This document shows, in pieces, positions 46,712 to 58,400 of a stretch of DNA of 64,000 nt. The DNA comes from Thunnus maccoyii (Eukaryota; Chordata; Actinopteri; Scombriformes; Scombridae). Under the pieces are notes generated by a model. That model did not search any database and was not told the origin of the DNA. It saw only the letters and a program-made list of their open reading frames with translations. The translations under genes and the position numbers were made by a program. Position 1 is the stretch's first letter. Each line of letters begins with the position of its first letter. The stretch is from positions 20,012,501 to 20,076,500 of the forward strand of contig NC_056538.1 of the NCBI RefSeq assembly GCF_910596095.1, given 5' to 3'.

Positions 46712-49700
46712 CATGATGATGTAGTCTGCCTCTCTCACAGGCCACAAAGACTCCTCGAACAAACTGTATTTACACACAGAAAACCTCAAATTCAGGGCGT
46801 TGTTATAACCTCACACACTGTCACACACGGTTGCACACGTTATCACCTGTGTGTGCAGGCCACGGCGTCACTGCAGCCTTATCAGATTACAACACGTCTG
46901 ATCTCCCCGCTGTCTGTAAACCACGTGGTTTATGGTAAGAGCCTGACCGGCCTGACTGCTCTGTGCAGAAACAAACATCGAACACACACTGCAGCTTCTT
47001 CCACCAGCTTTCAATCCTTTATAAACCTTTATGTGGAAGTTGCAGCCGCCTTTTTTTTTTACATCCTAACAGAAACTGTAGCTTCCTCTGCCGTCGAGTT
47101 TAACACTAACAAGCTTTCAGTTGCCACATATCACATCTATCCACAGCTTTTATCCCACTTTTATTTGTGATTTAGTGGATTGAGTTGCTATTTTTTTCCC
47201 CTCAATTATCTAAGAGGTGATAATAGCTTTGAGTCTTTGTGTTTTTTGTTGTTTTATCTCAGTGTTTGTGTTATTTACTGTTGAGTGTGGATGTAATGGA
47301 TGTGTACTTGTTGTTATTGAAGGATTGTAAACATATTTATGCTACTGTTCCATTAAAATACAAACAAACAAACATGAAGGTGATTATGTGGCCACATTTT
47401 AACATGTAAAATGTAGGAATTTCATTAATATTCAAAATGTATTCTGCATTCAGTCTTGAGATAAAAGCTAAAAAAGCAGCTAAAAGCAGCTAACACTATA
47501 TAAACAACTGTAATACAAAACCATTAAAGGGACACTAAAGTGTTGCACTTTCATACAAATGGGGGACTATGGGATTATTTTCATTATCGATTAATCTGCA
47601 GAATATTTTTTCAATTAATACAATTTTAGTTTCGTCAATAAAATGTCAGAAAATAGTGATAATTCCCTTTATATTTTCCTACAGCCCAAGTTGATGTCAG
47701 ACCAGCAGCCCAAAACCAAAAAACATTCAGTTTACAATAAAAATCTCACATTTGAGAATCTGAAGCAAGCAAAAAATAACTAAAGCGATTATTTGATTAT
47801 CAAAATAGTTGCCTGTTAATTCTCTGTCAGTCGACTAATTATTGCAGCTCTACATGCAAGAGACAGTTTCTTAAAAGAATGGTCAAACTCGGTGCAGCAG
47901 GATCTGCTCTTCCCACAATGCAACTCCACGATCTCCATGGCCAAAATGACCTCAGTGATATCACTCGAGTGTTTTTCTCAGACTTGACAAAGCTCCTCCA
48001 GAGCTACAGAAGACAATATGCAGCTGTTTTCACAAGCTGATACAAAGAAAAATTGACTCTGACATGAAAGATTTATAGGATTGAAATCTCATCCGAGTTT
48101 CTTTATCCTGTTTGCCCCCCGAAAAACGGCCACTCTCTTCACTGGAAAAACACAATCTCACTCCAGAAGCACACACAACCCACACCTGAAAGAAACAACT
48201 CCATGCACCCCCCCCTCCGGGTGTTGCCAACAGTCAGTCAGGCAAATACAGGAAACCGCTAACTGAGGTAGAAACCAGACGAGATAGACAGACAGACCAA
48301 AAAACAACACAAATGACTATGTTGATACAAATACAGTACAACCAAGAATGTTTTTGGACACACCCACCTGACACGCAGTGCCTCGTGCCACCAGCACGGG
48401 CTGGGACGATGGCGATGAGCTCTGTGTGAGCATCTCGTGGTCCTGGCGTAGGAGGTCTACAGGAGGAGGAGGAGGCCTAGGGAGGGAGGCGCCCAACCAA
48501 TCACTGTCCTCTATGATGATTTCTTGGATGAGGTCTGTGAATAAAATATTGATAGTGTGAGTCAGACGGCAAACTAAGTGAAGAAATACTGGCTGAGGAG
48601 ATTATTTCAGTTCAAATGTTGTGACTGATTCATCATCATGTTGCTAATGAAACAGTAAAAGTTAGTGAAACTGCAACTAACATCTAAATGATCGTAATAA
48701 AAAGATATAAAACTGTAAAACTACAGCTGTAAATATGATAGCAAAGGTCGAGTTTTTATGTGGTTTCTACAGGTGATAAATGGGATTTCTCTGATAACCT
48801 CTGACGTTTGTTTATTTCTGGTTTTCCAACAGCGTTTTTAGAAACAAAGGCCACTTCCACAAACATCGTTCAACATTTTTATGAATAAAAAAAAACATGA
48901 ACCCTCAGGGGGAGAAATAGCAGAGGCGCTATTGCACTCAGTAAATGCCACATATTTCATGAGTGTGACTAATGTTTAGGCCTCCACTTAATAACTACGT
49001 AGATCACGAGATCCAGTGATGAGTATTTCTGTATTTATTCTAGATCAGTTTTATGCTTAATGTCACAGTTAAGTATTGTGTAATAAGTCTTTACCTTTTT
49101 GCTTGTATACACTGGATTTAAAATTGTAATTTCCTTCACATAGTCCTTTATTTTCTTTATCAGAACACCTTGCAGTGCATTATTGTGTTGATATGATAAT
49201 GACCAAGGAAAATAAAACATATATTTTATTGTAACGTTACTTTGCAGTCAGTTGAATTCATGGTTACTGTGAAGAGTGACCTTGTAGTGGTTCACTGGTG
49301 TTGTTGCTATGGTTACCATCAGCTCACACGTGCTGATTTAGACCTGTGGTTGACATCTGCTATATGTGACACCCAAAACTATTATTTTCTGCAGCCATGA
49401 TGTAGAAAATATGAACAATAATTTTGACAATTATTTATTGACGATTAATTAATCGTTTAAGTCGTTTTCAAGCAGCCGTGGTATCGCTACTGTCGGTTGA
49501 CGCGGCTCTGAATTTTCAGGATTATGGGACACTGTGTGAACAGGTAAAATATTATTTCCTGTGTGCAGTATGTTGCGCTGGAGATCACATATTGGAAATT
49601 GTGTATACATTTGATGAACTATGTGTAATTTAGGCTTCACTTCCTGTTGCCAGTAGGTGGTGTTTCACAAGTGAGTTGTTAATGCGATATATTTACTGTA

Positions 49701-51888
49701 GGTTGCCTGACATGGATATACATTTTCATGAATACTGGACATTGCATTGAGGAGTTAAATATCACTTCCTATGCAGCTGAACACATGTGGACACAGTGGT
49801 TTTCTACTAACATTGATATCAGCTGTACACATTTTCACCTCTCTACTGTTTAAACTGATCCTGTAAAGACAAATGTGTACATTAGATGCCTTTTCAATCA
49901 GTTGTCGAGTAAACACCAGCCTGTACAAACACAAATGACCTGCAGCTTCCTCTTTCATAACAAAACATGCAAATTGTTGAGCTTGCCACAATAACAGCGT
50001 TCCATGAAAACTCAAGAGTTTCACAATAAAACAGTGTGAAGCTCTTCAGATTTCCCTGAACAAAGTTGAGATGATCTGGTTGACCTGCTTAAAAGTACAG
50101 CACCTGTAACGTCCTGTTGCCAGCAGGTCATGCTATGACTCGTTATTGACATGTAGTGTTCAGACCAAGCCTCCAGGGGCAGCACCAGGCTTTGAAGCCA
50201 ATTTGACATAATGGCCAAACCATGGAATTACAACTTCCAGGTCCGATAGGGGCCCAAAAAGAATTTTTCCTGCACACAATCATGGGAAAAGGAGCGTCTG
50301 TAAAATGGCAGATACATTTTTTTGAGTGTCACAACCCCCGTAAAATGACTCGTTCCACTATTAGAATTTGATCCTTTTGGTCCGATCACATTTTGAAAGT
50401 CTAAAAGAGCCGCATGATTGAATTGTTTTATCCCCATTCAAGTTAGCCGGAAGGATAAACTGGAAGTTAGCCATCTCAGTTGGAGTCTCTAGTGAGCATG
50501 TTCTATGGGCCGCGGTATGTTTTCATCCAGGTAATTTCTTTGCAGTGGGAAGTAGCTTTTTTGGCTTCATGCGCCACTGAGCAACTTTCCTAGGAATTTT
50601 CTATTTCATGGCCGAACATGGAAAGTGACCGGCACAAAATGTCAAGGGCATTCCATGAAAACTCAAACGCTTCGCAATTTAGCATCGCAAAGGTCTTTAG
50701 ATGACACCGACCAAATTTTAAGTCGCTATGGTTAATTCTCTAAGAGGAGTTTGTTTAAGTACAATGCCTGTAAATTTGCCTGTAAATGGCAAAACTGTGC
50801 AAAAATTCAAGTAGGTCTATCTGCAGACTCACTGTATCTACACAATACACCCACTTTACTACACGACACACCCGATCGATTAGGTTTAGGCATGAGCGGT
50901 GACATGGTTAGGGTTTGGGGTTTGGGGGGCGTGTCATGTAGTAAAGTGGGTGTGTCATGTAGGTCTGCAAGACTGCAGATAGACCCTAAAAAATATATAT
51001 TGTATTTATATCACTGGATTCAGCTTCACATATATGAATATGTACTGTTTTTTAGTCTTCAATGATTAAAGTCTTATTAATTTATCTGGATTTTGAACTG
51101 CTATTGCAATGACTGCAAGCTCTTTTATTATGTAAATTTGGGCTTCAGGAAAATGTGATGGTCATTTTATTATTTTCTGACATTTCTAGACCAGATATAC
51201 AGACTATTAATCAAGAAAATAATCGGCAGATTAATTAATAATGAAAATGCGTTTTAGTTAGCTGCAATCTTAAATGCAATTCGCTGTTCTTTGTTTTGTT
51301 TTTGAGAATGTTAAATGAGTTTTGCATCTCTGGACCACCATACTAACCTAAAGCTTTGTGTGACATACCAAAACACGAGATAAGGAAGCAGGAATACACA
51401 TGATGGTCTACTTCTGCTTCTGCACCAGGTCACACCAAGTCACACTTTGAAATAGTAGTTTTACATCCCACATAACTGCATGTTTATCTACAGCAAAAGG
51501 TAACAAAAGCAAAACAAAACTGTACACTCACCAAAGTCTGGCAGCTCCCGCTCTGCAAGGACAAACAGGAAGCAGACTGTTAGTGAGCACAGGATACAAA
51601 TAGAGCTGTGGTGGTAAAAATGTTGAACCAGTTTTCACGGTGAAGCAGTGACAGTGAGATCCGGGTGGGAGTGCTCTGAGCACGGGGATGGGTGTTGGCT
51701 CCTCCGCGCTGACAGATCACATGCTTGCAGTGATGTCAGCTCTCTCTCTCTGGCTCTCTAACACACACACACGCACGCACATACAGAAACACACACAAAT
51801 TCCTGAAAATTAACACTCAAAACCTACCAGAGGGACCCTTGGAAATGTCAACGCCTTTCATCGCATGCGAGGAGTCCTTCAAAACCAT
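39415..51888 (-). CDS. relb: NF-kappaB subunit RelB, complete
   Basis: Eleven coding exons on the minus strand: 51888-51828, 51552-51532, 48534-48368, 44353-44021, 43116-42950, 42781-42690, 42545-42414, 42303-42199, 41018-40803, 40626-40555 and 39857-39415. All are GT-AG and in phase, giving 602 residues (human RELB 579). RelB pairs with p50 or p52, binds kappaB DNA and drives the non-canonical pathway. The Rel homology domain opens with [19 protein letters not shown], the DNA-contact loop. It continues through [30 protein letters not shown] and [13 protein letters not shown], then [14 protein letters not shown] and [12 protein letters not shown], and ends in the nuclear localisation signal VKRKRKIK. 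RelB rather than RelA or c-Rel is indicated by [16 protein letters not shown] and PFTYLP, and by the acidic stretch [14 protein letters not shown] near the N-terminus. The C-terminus is an acidic activation region. The second coding exon is only 21 bases. clptm1 lies upstream in the same orientation. Confidence 0.95.
44516..44572. repeat. (GATA)n microsatellite in relb intron
   Basis: About fourteen uninterrupted GATA units. Confidence 0.95.
44575..44935. repeat. Teleost repeat family A in relb intron 3
   Basis: Starts AGAGCTGCAATGATTAGTCA and ends GATTAGTTGCAGCCCTGAT, an inverted pair of about 15 bases. This is the clearest full-length copy in the window. Confidence 0.75.
45205..45545. repeat. 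Teleost repeat family A in relb intron 3
   Basis: Starts TTAGGGCTGCAACTAAGGAT and ends GACTAATCATTGCAGCTCGT, giving terminal inverted repeats around GCTGCAA. Confidence 0.75.
46656..46709. repeat. (CT)n microsatellite in relb intron
   Basis: About 26 CT units. They inflate overlapping ORFs (46352-47170 on +, 46556-46789 on -) that I consider non-coding. Confidence 0.95.
47555..47855. repeat. Teleost repeat family A in relb intron 3
   Basis: TTTTCATTATCGATTAATCT, CAGCAGCCCAAAACC and AATTATTGCAGCTCTA blocks. Confidence 0.7.
49400..50760. repeat. Mosaic of dispersed repeats in relb intron 2
   Basis: CACTTCCTGTTGCCAGTAGG (about 49638) and CCTGTTGCCAGCAGGTCATG (about 50112) are related. CATTCCATGAAAACTCAAAC (about 50650) and CGTTCCATGAAAACTCAAGA (about 49998) are also related, so the region is made of repeated modules. 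Its part at 50225-50460 matches 55829-55990 in inverse orientation. No gene is recognised. Confidence 0.55.
50225..50460 (-). repeat. Repeat shared with clptm1 intron (55829-55990)
   Basis: Minus-strand translation gives [12 protein letters not shown] and GTSHFTGVV. The copy at 55829 gives AALLEFPNVIRS and EMSHFFGVV. The similarity continues at DNA level, so this is an interspersed repeat and not a conserved host gene. Confidence 0.6.
50814..50986. mobile_element. Compact foldback MITE
   Basis: Ends GGTCTATCTGCAGACT and ACTGCAGATAGACC are inverted. Further in, CACCCACTTTACTACACGAC pairs with CATGTAGTAAAGTGGGTGTG. The 173-base element is nearly all stem, around a short centre. Confidence 0.75.
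51075..51275. repeat. Teleost repeat family A fragment
   Basis: GGCTTCAGGAAAATGTGATG, GACATTTCTAGACCAG and ATTAATTAATAATGAAAATG blocks. Confidence 0.45.
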
Positions 51889-52117
51889 TAATTTCGCCGT
51901 CGAACCGTAAAAATCCCGGTATTCTCCTTACTTTCTCGGTTAAAACGTCTTTCTCTCTTCAGCCCAAACTTCTGTAAAAAGTCTTCAGAGTGGACAGCAG
52001 CTCTGCGTGTGTGCGCTGACCCTTGTGGAGGCGTTACACTGAGATGAAGCCATGTGTTAAATGGTGTCTGAACCGTAGTTTGCCTTAGTTTTGTGTTTCC
52101 GCAAGCAGCCTCGCGCT

Positions 52118-52125
52118 GATTGGCT
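52118..52125 (-). promoter_or_regulatory. relb: CCAAT box upstream of relb
   Basis: GATTGGCT on the + strand reads AGCCAATC in the direction of relb, about 230 bases upstream of its ATG. Confidence 0.4.
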
Positions 52126-52137
52126 GGCTGGGTGTGT

Positions 52138-52147
52138 GGAAATCCCC
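52138..52147 (-). promoter_or_regulatory. relb: kappaB site in relb promoter (proximal)
   Basis: GGAAATCCCC on the + strand is GGGGATTTCC in relb orientation, a full match to GGGRNWYYCC, about 250 bases upstream of the ATG. Autoregulation of RELB by NF-kappaB is established in mammals. Confidence 0.7.
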
Positions 52148-52150
52148 TCA

Positions 52151-52161
52151 ACGTCACGTCA
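52151..52161 (-). promoter_or_regulatory. relb: CRE-like element in relb promoter
   Basis: ACGTCACGTCA, two overlapping TGACGT-like halves on the relb strand, lies between the two kappaB sites. Confidence 0.4.
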
Positions 52162-52171
52162 CCTCCATAAC

Positions 52172-52181
52172 GGGAAACCCC
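52172..52181 (-). promoter_or_regulatory. relb: kappaB site in relb promoter (distal)
   Basis: GGGAAACCCC matches GGGRNWYYCC. It starts 34 bases from the first kappaB site. Confidence 0.6.
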
Positions 52182-52199
52182 CACCGAGGCGGCAGGTAC

Positions 52200-52925
52200 A
52201 CGGCGGCCGCCTGATTACCTTTATGTCATGTTTCACTCATTTGAATATTCATCATCTTCATCCCAGAAAAAGAAAAATCGTGACCCAAGAAGGAGATTTT
52301 TTCCATTACATAATCTAACCGAAGAGTTTTGCTTTTAGTCTCGTGTGAAAAACTATTTCCAACTATTCAAATCTGGCTCCTTCCCTACATATACCACTTA
52401 TTTATAAAATAATTAAGCCTAAACCAGCTTTTCCCAAATGGCCACATTAATGGCGTCTTTAATATTTCTCCTGGTTGCATCATACGCCTCCCCTGCTTCT
52501 AGCTGACTGAGGGAAAAGTGGAAATTCCTCATTTTTATCATGAATACTTGAAGCTGTCAAACTGCCAATAACCTCACTGAATGTTTAATACTTGCCCCCA
52601 GTCAAAAAGTGACGTATTTGATATATCTTCACCATCAACCTTTGGGGAATTTACTCAAGTCATGAGGCGCAGCGGCGACACCTGCTGGCTAGTAAGAAAA
52701 CAGGCGACTTTTAAAGGAAATGGAAAGTGAAAATTCGGGCGTTTAGAGGAAGAATGACTCAGCCGGCTCAGAGAGAAAACAACTAAACAAATAGACGTCA
52801 ACTGCAGACCTGAAAACTAGAGCCGAGTTTCAACTATCCACTAAAACACGAGAGCAGAAAGTAATCTGTAAATCTCACAATAATCTTTCACAAGGTTCAG
52901 TTACACACAGGTGTCACCTGCTAGA
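52200..52925. other. relb-clptm1 intergenic, no gene recognised
   Basis: Sequence upstream of the relb promoter. I saw no ORF of note and no named repeat. Confidence 0.45.
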
Positions 52926-52929
52926 TGCA

Positions 52930-53402
52930 TCCCTAGAGGGTCGATTAATCGATTAGTTATCAACTATTAAATTAAACACCAACTATTTTGATAATTGATT
53001 AATCGGAGTCTTTTTTTTTTAAGAGAAAAATGTCCAAATTCTTTGATTCCATCTTCTCAAATGTGAATATTTCCTGGTTTCTTTAGTCTTTTATGGCAGT
53101 AAACTGAATATCTTATAAATATTTTAAAACTCAGCAGCTCTTTTCTCTTAGAACATATTTTTACTATGTTTACTGTATCTCACTTTTAATTATAAATGTT
53201 AGTTATCATATACCTGTCTTTTGTGGTAGTTGTATTTTCCCTTCTGATTCTGATCTTTGGGTTGTTGACAAAACAAGACATTTGAAGACATCTTGAGCTT
53301 TGTGAAACAGTGATCGACATTTTTTCACCATTTTCTGACATTTTAAGGACCAAACAACTAATCCATTGATCAAGAAAATAATCATTAGTTGCAGCCTTAG
53401 TG
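52930..53402. repeat. Teleost repeat family A, interrupted
   Basis: GGGTCGATTAATCGATTAGT starts the copy and AATAATCATTAGTTGCAGCC ends it. About 100 unrelated bases interrupt it near 53105-53245. Confidence 0.65.
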
Positions 53403-53764
53403 TGAATGGTACCCAATTCTGCATTTTGGTCTCATGTCTCAGCCTCCAGACCGATAACCAGACAAAACTGCCACTATTGTTTTGACAATAACAAAGAGTT
53501 GATGACAGACTCTGAGATGAGCGCACAGGGACGAGGTGACTCAGCCACAGTCTGAGATCACATCAGATTATATATTCTAACTTCCAAAGAGGGTGATTTC
53601 CACGTTTAAAAAACTGATTTGTGTATAATTCTCACTGTTACATATTACATAAACATTACTGTATCAACTTTGTGCGTTAATACAACTTGCTTTTCTGTCC
53701 ACCTGTCAAAAGGTGTTAACCTTCCTCCTGTCAATTTCCAAACAGTGACTTATGATCAAACTCA

Positions 53765-54095
53765 AGTAAAGCTGAAACAATCAGCTGTTCACTCAGTTGA
53801 CAAGACCATCATCTGCAACTATTTCCATAAACCTTTGTCATTTTTTTTCTCAATAAAATGTTAGACATTTGTTGGCTCCAGCTTCTTGATTATGAGTATT
53901 TTCTGGTTTTCGTAGTTTTCTGTGATAGTAAACTTAATATATTTGGGTTTTGGACTGTTGGTCAGACAAATATGAAGAGATCAACTTGGGCTCGGGGAAA
54001 CTTAGGGGCATTTTTCACAATTTTTTGACATTTCACAAACAAAACAATTGAGAAAATAATTGGTAGAATAATCAAAATAATCGTCAGTTGCCTGA
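53765..54095. repeat. Teleost repeat family A
   Basis: AAAGCTGAAACAATCAGCTG, TTTGGACTGTTGGTCAGACA and AATAATCGTCAGTTGC blocks. Confidence 0.6.
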
Positions 54096-54462
54096 ACTCA
54101 AGCACTCAGGGTGAAAGCATGAAGGCCTGCACACATTATAACATGCATGCTGCACAAGCACACATTAAACTGCATTTACTGCAATTCGCACAAAGTGAAA
54201 CATTTAAGCTTTCATGCAAAAATATTATTCTTGAACTCAGTGCACTAAGTAAAAGTTGAGGTTAAAATCAAATTTAAAAAAAGCTTTGCATAGACATTTT
54301 AAATCACACTTAAGTTTTACTATAAACATGAATGCTCAAAATTTAATATGTACCAACATGGAACCCTCTTAGTTTCAGGATTTACAGCACTCAAAATAAA
54401 AACAAGAGACACTGTAATTCTCCCAGCACACACCTGACTGTCTCCACTGCATATGTATGTTT

Positions 54463-54517
54463 GTGTATGTTTGTGTGTGTGTGTATGTGTGTATGTGTGT
54501 ATGTGTGTATGTGTGTC
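54463..54517. repeat. (TG)n/(TATG)n microsatellite
   Basis: TG and TATGTG units. Confidence 0.9.
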
Positions 54518-55414
54518 ATGGTGATCTGGTTTGGAGTGTGAACGTGAAACACTTTGAAAATCAGAGATCCAGTTGAGGGGAGGAGGGGGGGATAAAATTA
54601 GACTTGCAAATTAGCTATTGCTAGACAGTTTTGACATCGGTATTATTAACATGACAAGCTGAGATTCTGTACAGTTTGAAGACATACAAAATAATTCTTC
54701 GGTGACTGAAAAACAAAAATTAAGTCATTGACAATATTAATATATTTATATTAATACCAACAAGGCTGTTATTTTTTCTGTTCAACTTCAGAACATTAAC
54801 CATTTGTTTAAAATTGAGGGTAGTAGTCACTGTCCTTGTGGGTAGTGTCCTGCAGGGTTCATCCATCTCGTCTCCCCTTCTCAACGCCCCCCCTATGTCG
54901 TGGCTCAGGACCTTTCCAGTTTCCTCCAGCACTACTCACCATTTTACAGGCAATCCGAGACACGGTGCTCACATGGAATGAAAAGAAAAATTCACAAGGA
55001 ATCTACACAAAGAACAAAAGTTGCACTTGGCCTCTTTCTTCCCTGTATATATATATATAAAAAAAAAATGTTGTATAACTGCAACCCGTTCCCCTCCCGA
55101 CCTCTACGCCAAGACATTGTTACTCTCTGGAAATCATACAGAATACAGTACATCACGTTTTGTTTTACTTCACTTGAACTTCAAAACGAGAGGGCAGGGA
55201 TGGGCGGGGAACAGAAATAAGAATTTACCAAGTCTACACTGAATATGATTCTCTGTGGATCCACACAGAAATCAGAGGGAACAGTTGAACTGCATTTTTT
55301 TTTGTAGCGGCGTCCATGACGGCTAAACGACGACTACCCTCCCTGCCTAATTTCCACAAGTCCTCTTCGCCCCAGCAGTGAAAGCCAGGGAGGCAGATCA
55401 GGGCGTGGTCTCGC

Positions 55415-58400
55415 TTAATCGTTCTTCTTCTCCCCCTCTGGTTTGTCTGTGACGGCTGCGGCCGCGGCAGGAGCAGCGTCGGCTGCGTTTGTGTTGTCCG
55501 GGATGTGGTCTACTCCGCTGGTGCCAAACTCGTTGACCCTGTTGGGGTCGACCCGATAGATCCAGCGCTGGTAAAGGTAGATGAAGAACACGACATCTGC
55601 AGGAAAAGACACAGATGTTACTCCAATGAGAAACAAGATCAATTCAAATGCATTTTTCCCTAAATGGCTGTGAGTAACCAAACCTGCAGAACATTTACAT
55701 ATAAACAAACGTCTGTTACATTCAAGTTCACACAAGGCTGATTAAGCCAATCACCGCCAGATAAATCTCTCTGTACTTCACCCTATACAGAGTTTTTATA
55801 TCTCATCATGACTGGGCGACATTCCCACGCTGGCTATGTGGCCATTAATCGTGCGGCTCTTCTAGAGTTTCCAAATGTTATCAGATCGAATGAATCAAAT
55901 TCTGATCGTGAAATGAGTCATTTCTTTGGGGTGGTGTGTTGCTCAAAACAATTTAACCACCGTTTTACAGCCGCAACAGCAGGTTACAGCCAATGGTGTA
56001 CTGGCTATCAAGCATACTGTTTTGGAACGTCCTCTCTGTGTGCCTGTCATTTGGGGCGCCCATGAGAGCATGCTTCATGCCCGTGTCAGGCAATCACAGC
56101 CAAGCTTCCCCCCTTTACTCTCACTGCCAGAAGGAGGAGAAAAAAGTACCAGCCTACTTTGTAGTGATCAAATCTAAGTCAAAACGGACAAGCAAGACTT
56201 AAATCGCTGGATGTAAAGACATTAGTGTGTCAACATGCGCTTCAGCGAGTTACTGTCAATAATTATCACATATTTATTTAACATAATGTACATGAGAAAC
56301 CTCAACTAGATATCTCCTAGAGTAACACTATTACTTGGCCATGAATACATGTAACCAGATTTGGGGTTTTTTTGGCTTTACATGTGCAAAAATGTCAGAC
56401 ACTTAAGTACAGACAGAAGGGCAGCAGGATCAAAGGAAAGATCATTACATGTAGTAGTGCTGTTGGGACAAATCACTTCAAACAAGTCAAACAAAAAAAA
56501 CAATACTGGTCTAAGTGCAGATTTTACAGTAGCCAGATGACACATTATCAATTTACCGGCATGACCTAATTTCTCCCAGTAAGCTGGGGTTTTTTTTGTG
56601 TGTGTGCATGTAAACATACCGGCACGCTATGGTAATGATATCACCAACCTACGAATGAATTTCAGAACTGTTCCCACAAAGAAATAAAAATGTCATTTAC
56701 CTGTTGTGAATACTTGTCTTTGTGAGTTAAACTGTCACTTATCAGCAACATAACAGCAAGAGTGAAGGTCTGTGTGAGCTTCACTGACCAGTGAGGAAAA
56801 GTGCACATTTATAACTGCCTTTAAGTCTGTGTGAGCTTTAAACTGTAACTGCTGTTGATCCATAGACATAAAGGAGAAGTAAAGCAGTAATTATGTGACT
56901 TCTGTAGGTTGTCTAAATATGACATGATGGACATTATGACTATTATACTGAAACAGTAACTCATTAATAAACTGGTGGGAGCATTAGTAAAATGGGTAAG
57001 ATGTAGTGAGCTGACACTAGGTGGAGTCAGAGGACTAAATATAATGAGAAGAGTAGCGACAGACATAAACGCTGATGGTGATCAGTCAGTTGCTCTGTGG
57101 TTACAGGGAGTCACACACTCGGCTGTGACTGATCCACATTTCCATTAGTGCGAGTGTGTTAAAGTCAAAACACAAAGGCCAGAGAGAGAAGGAGAGCCTT
57201 TTTTTGAAACAAACAACAAATCTGTCTGGTTTAACTGCCCACCTACTTTAAGCCGCTGAGGGATGAGTGGAATCTGAAACCACCTCCAGCAATCTTCATC
57301 TAGCTACACACTCAAAATGGCTCCTCTTGAATGATGGCAGAGGAAGTGAACATATTTAATTTCCACTGGTTGTTTCAGGTGATTCATTTACTCCCCCTGA
57401 TCCAGGTAAAGTCATTTAAAAAAAAATGTAAAATATCAACATCTACATCGGGGAAGACGTACCATCTCTGAGGCATCCTATCCTGTACATCATGGGCATC
57501 TTGATGACAAAGGCAAACAGGTCATCAATAAAGGTATTGAGAGCCTTGTAGGTGAGCATCCTCCATGGGAGGTGGGCCACAGACTTCATTTTGTAGTTGA
57601 TGAATAGCTGCGGCGTCATTGTAATGAAACCTAAAAAAAAAAAAAAAAAAAGAGAGAGAGAAAAGAAGTTAGATCAGTTCAATCCTATAAACAATTTTAC
57701 ACCACAGGCATTAAATTCGACAGTAGGTGACATAGCTGAGTGTGCTCTTATGAAAAGTCTATTTATACAACGCACATTAGCAGAGACTATTGGGAATTGG
57801 ATACGTAACCATGATGCAAGTATGAAAACATTAGCTGTGTGTGTGTCCACTTAGAGACGGAGTAATTAAGAGAGACGATAATATCTCTGGCCTTTAAAAA
57901 AAATAGACCTGCATAAACACGATGTGTCAACAGAGACGACAGTAAGATTAATAAAAACAGGAACAGAATAAAGGTGAAGAATGAGTAGAGCGATTATCTT
58001 GATGAAGAAACGTCTCTTCGTGCTGCCTCATCTGTAATTATTATCCATGTTAACAAAATCTGTTATATCATTCATCTGAGTATTTAACAAGTCTTCAGTC
58101 ACATTGTTTATATTTACTTTTTGACATTGTTATCTACTCGTCTCTTGAAAAAGATATACAATAATACATTTTCACCGATTCTCAATGAGACCGACAGCTG
58201 TCAGTGGTAATTGTTGATAATCTTTTTGAGATTTACTGAATTTATATGATGCTACATGTTTCTGGATCCATGTAAAGTAGCTTCGAAAGTGCTGATTTTA
58301 ATTCCTGTCCAGTACATTTGTTTTTTAATTTTGTGGCCTATTCAAAGATCAATCATGATTTGTAGGTAATTAACAAGATTATTTCCAGTAGGTTAACAAC

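Noticed and set aside
46352-47170. 272-codon ORF on the + strand inside a relb intron
   Set aside because: It is extended by the (CT)n microsatellite, has no recognisable domain and is antisense to relb. It is most likely chance.
51888-52184. 98-codon ORF upstream of relb, overlapping its ATG as TAATG
   Set aside because: It has no internal ATG (it opens at GTG) and covers promoter motifs, so an upstream ORF regulating relb is not supported.
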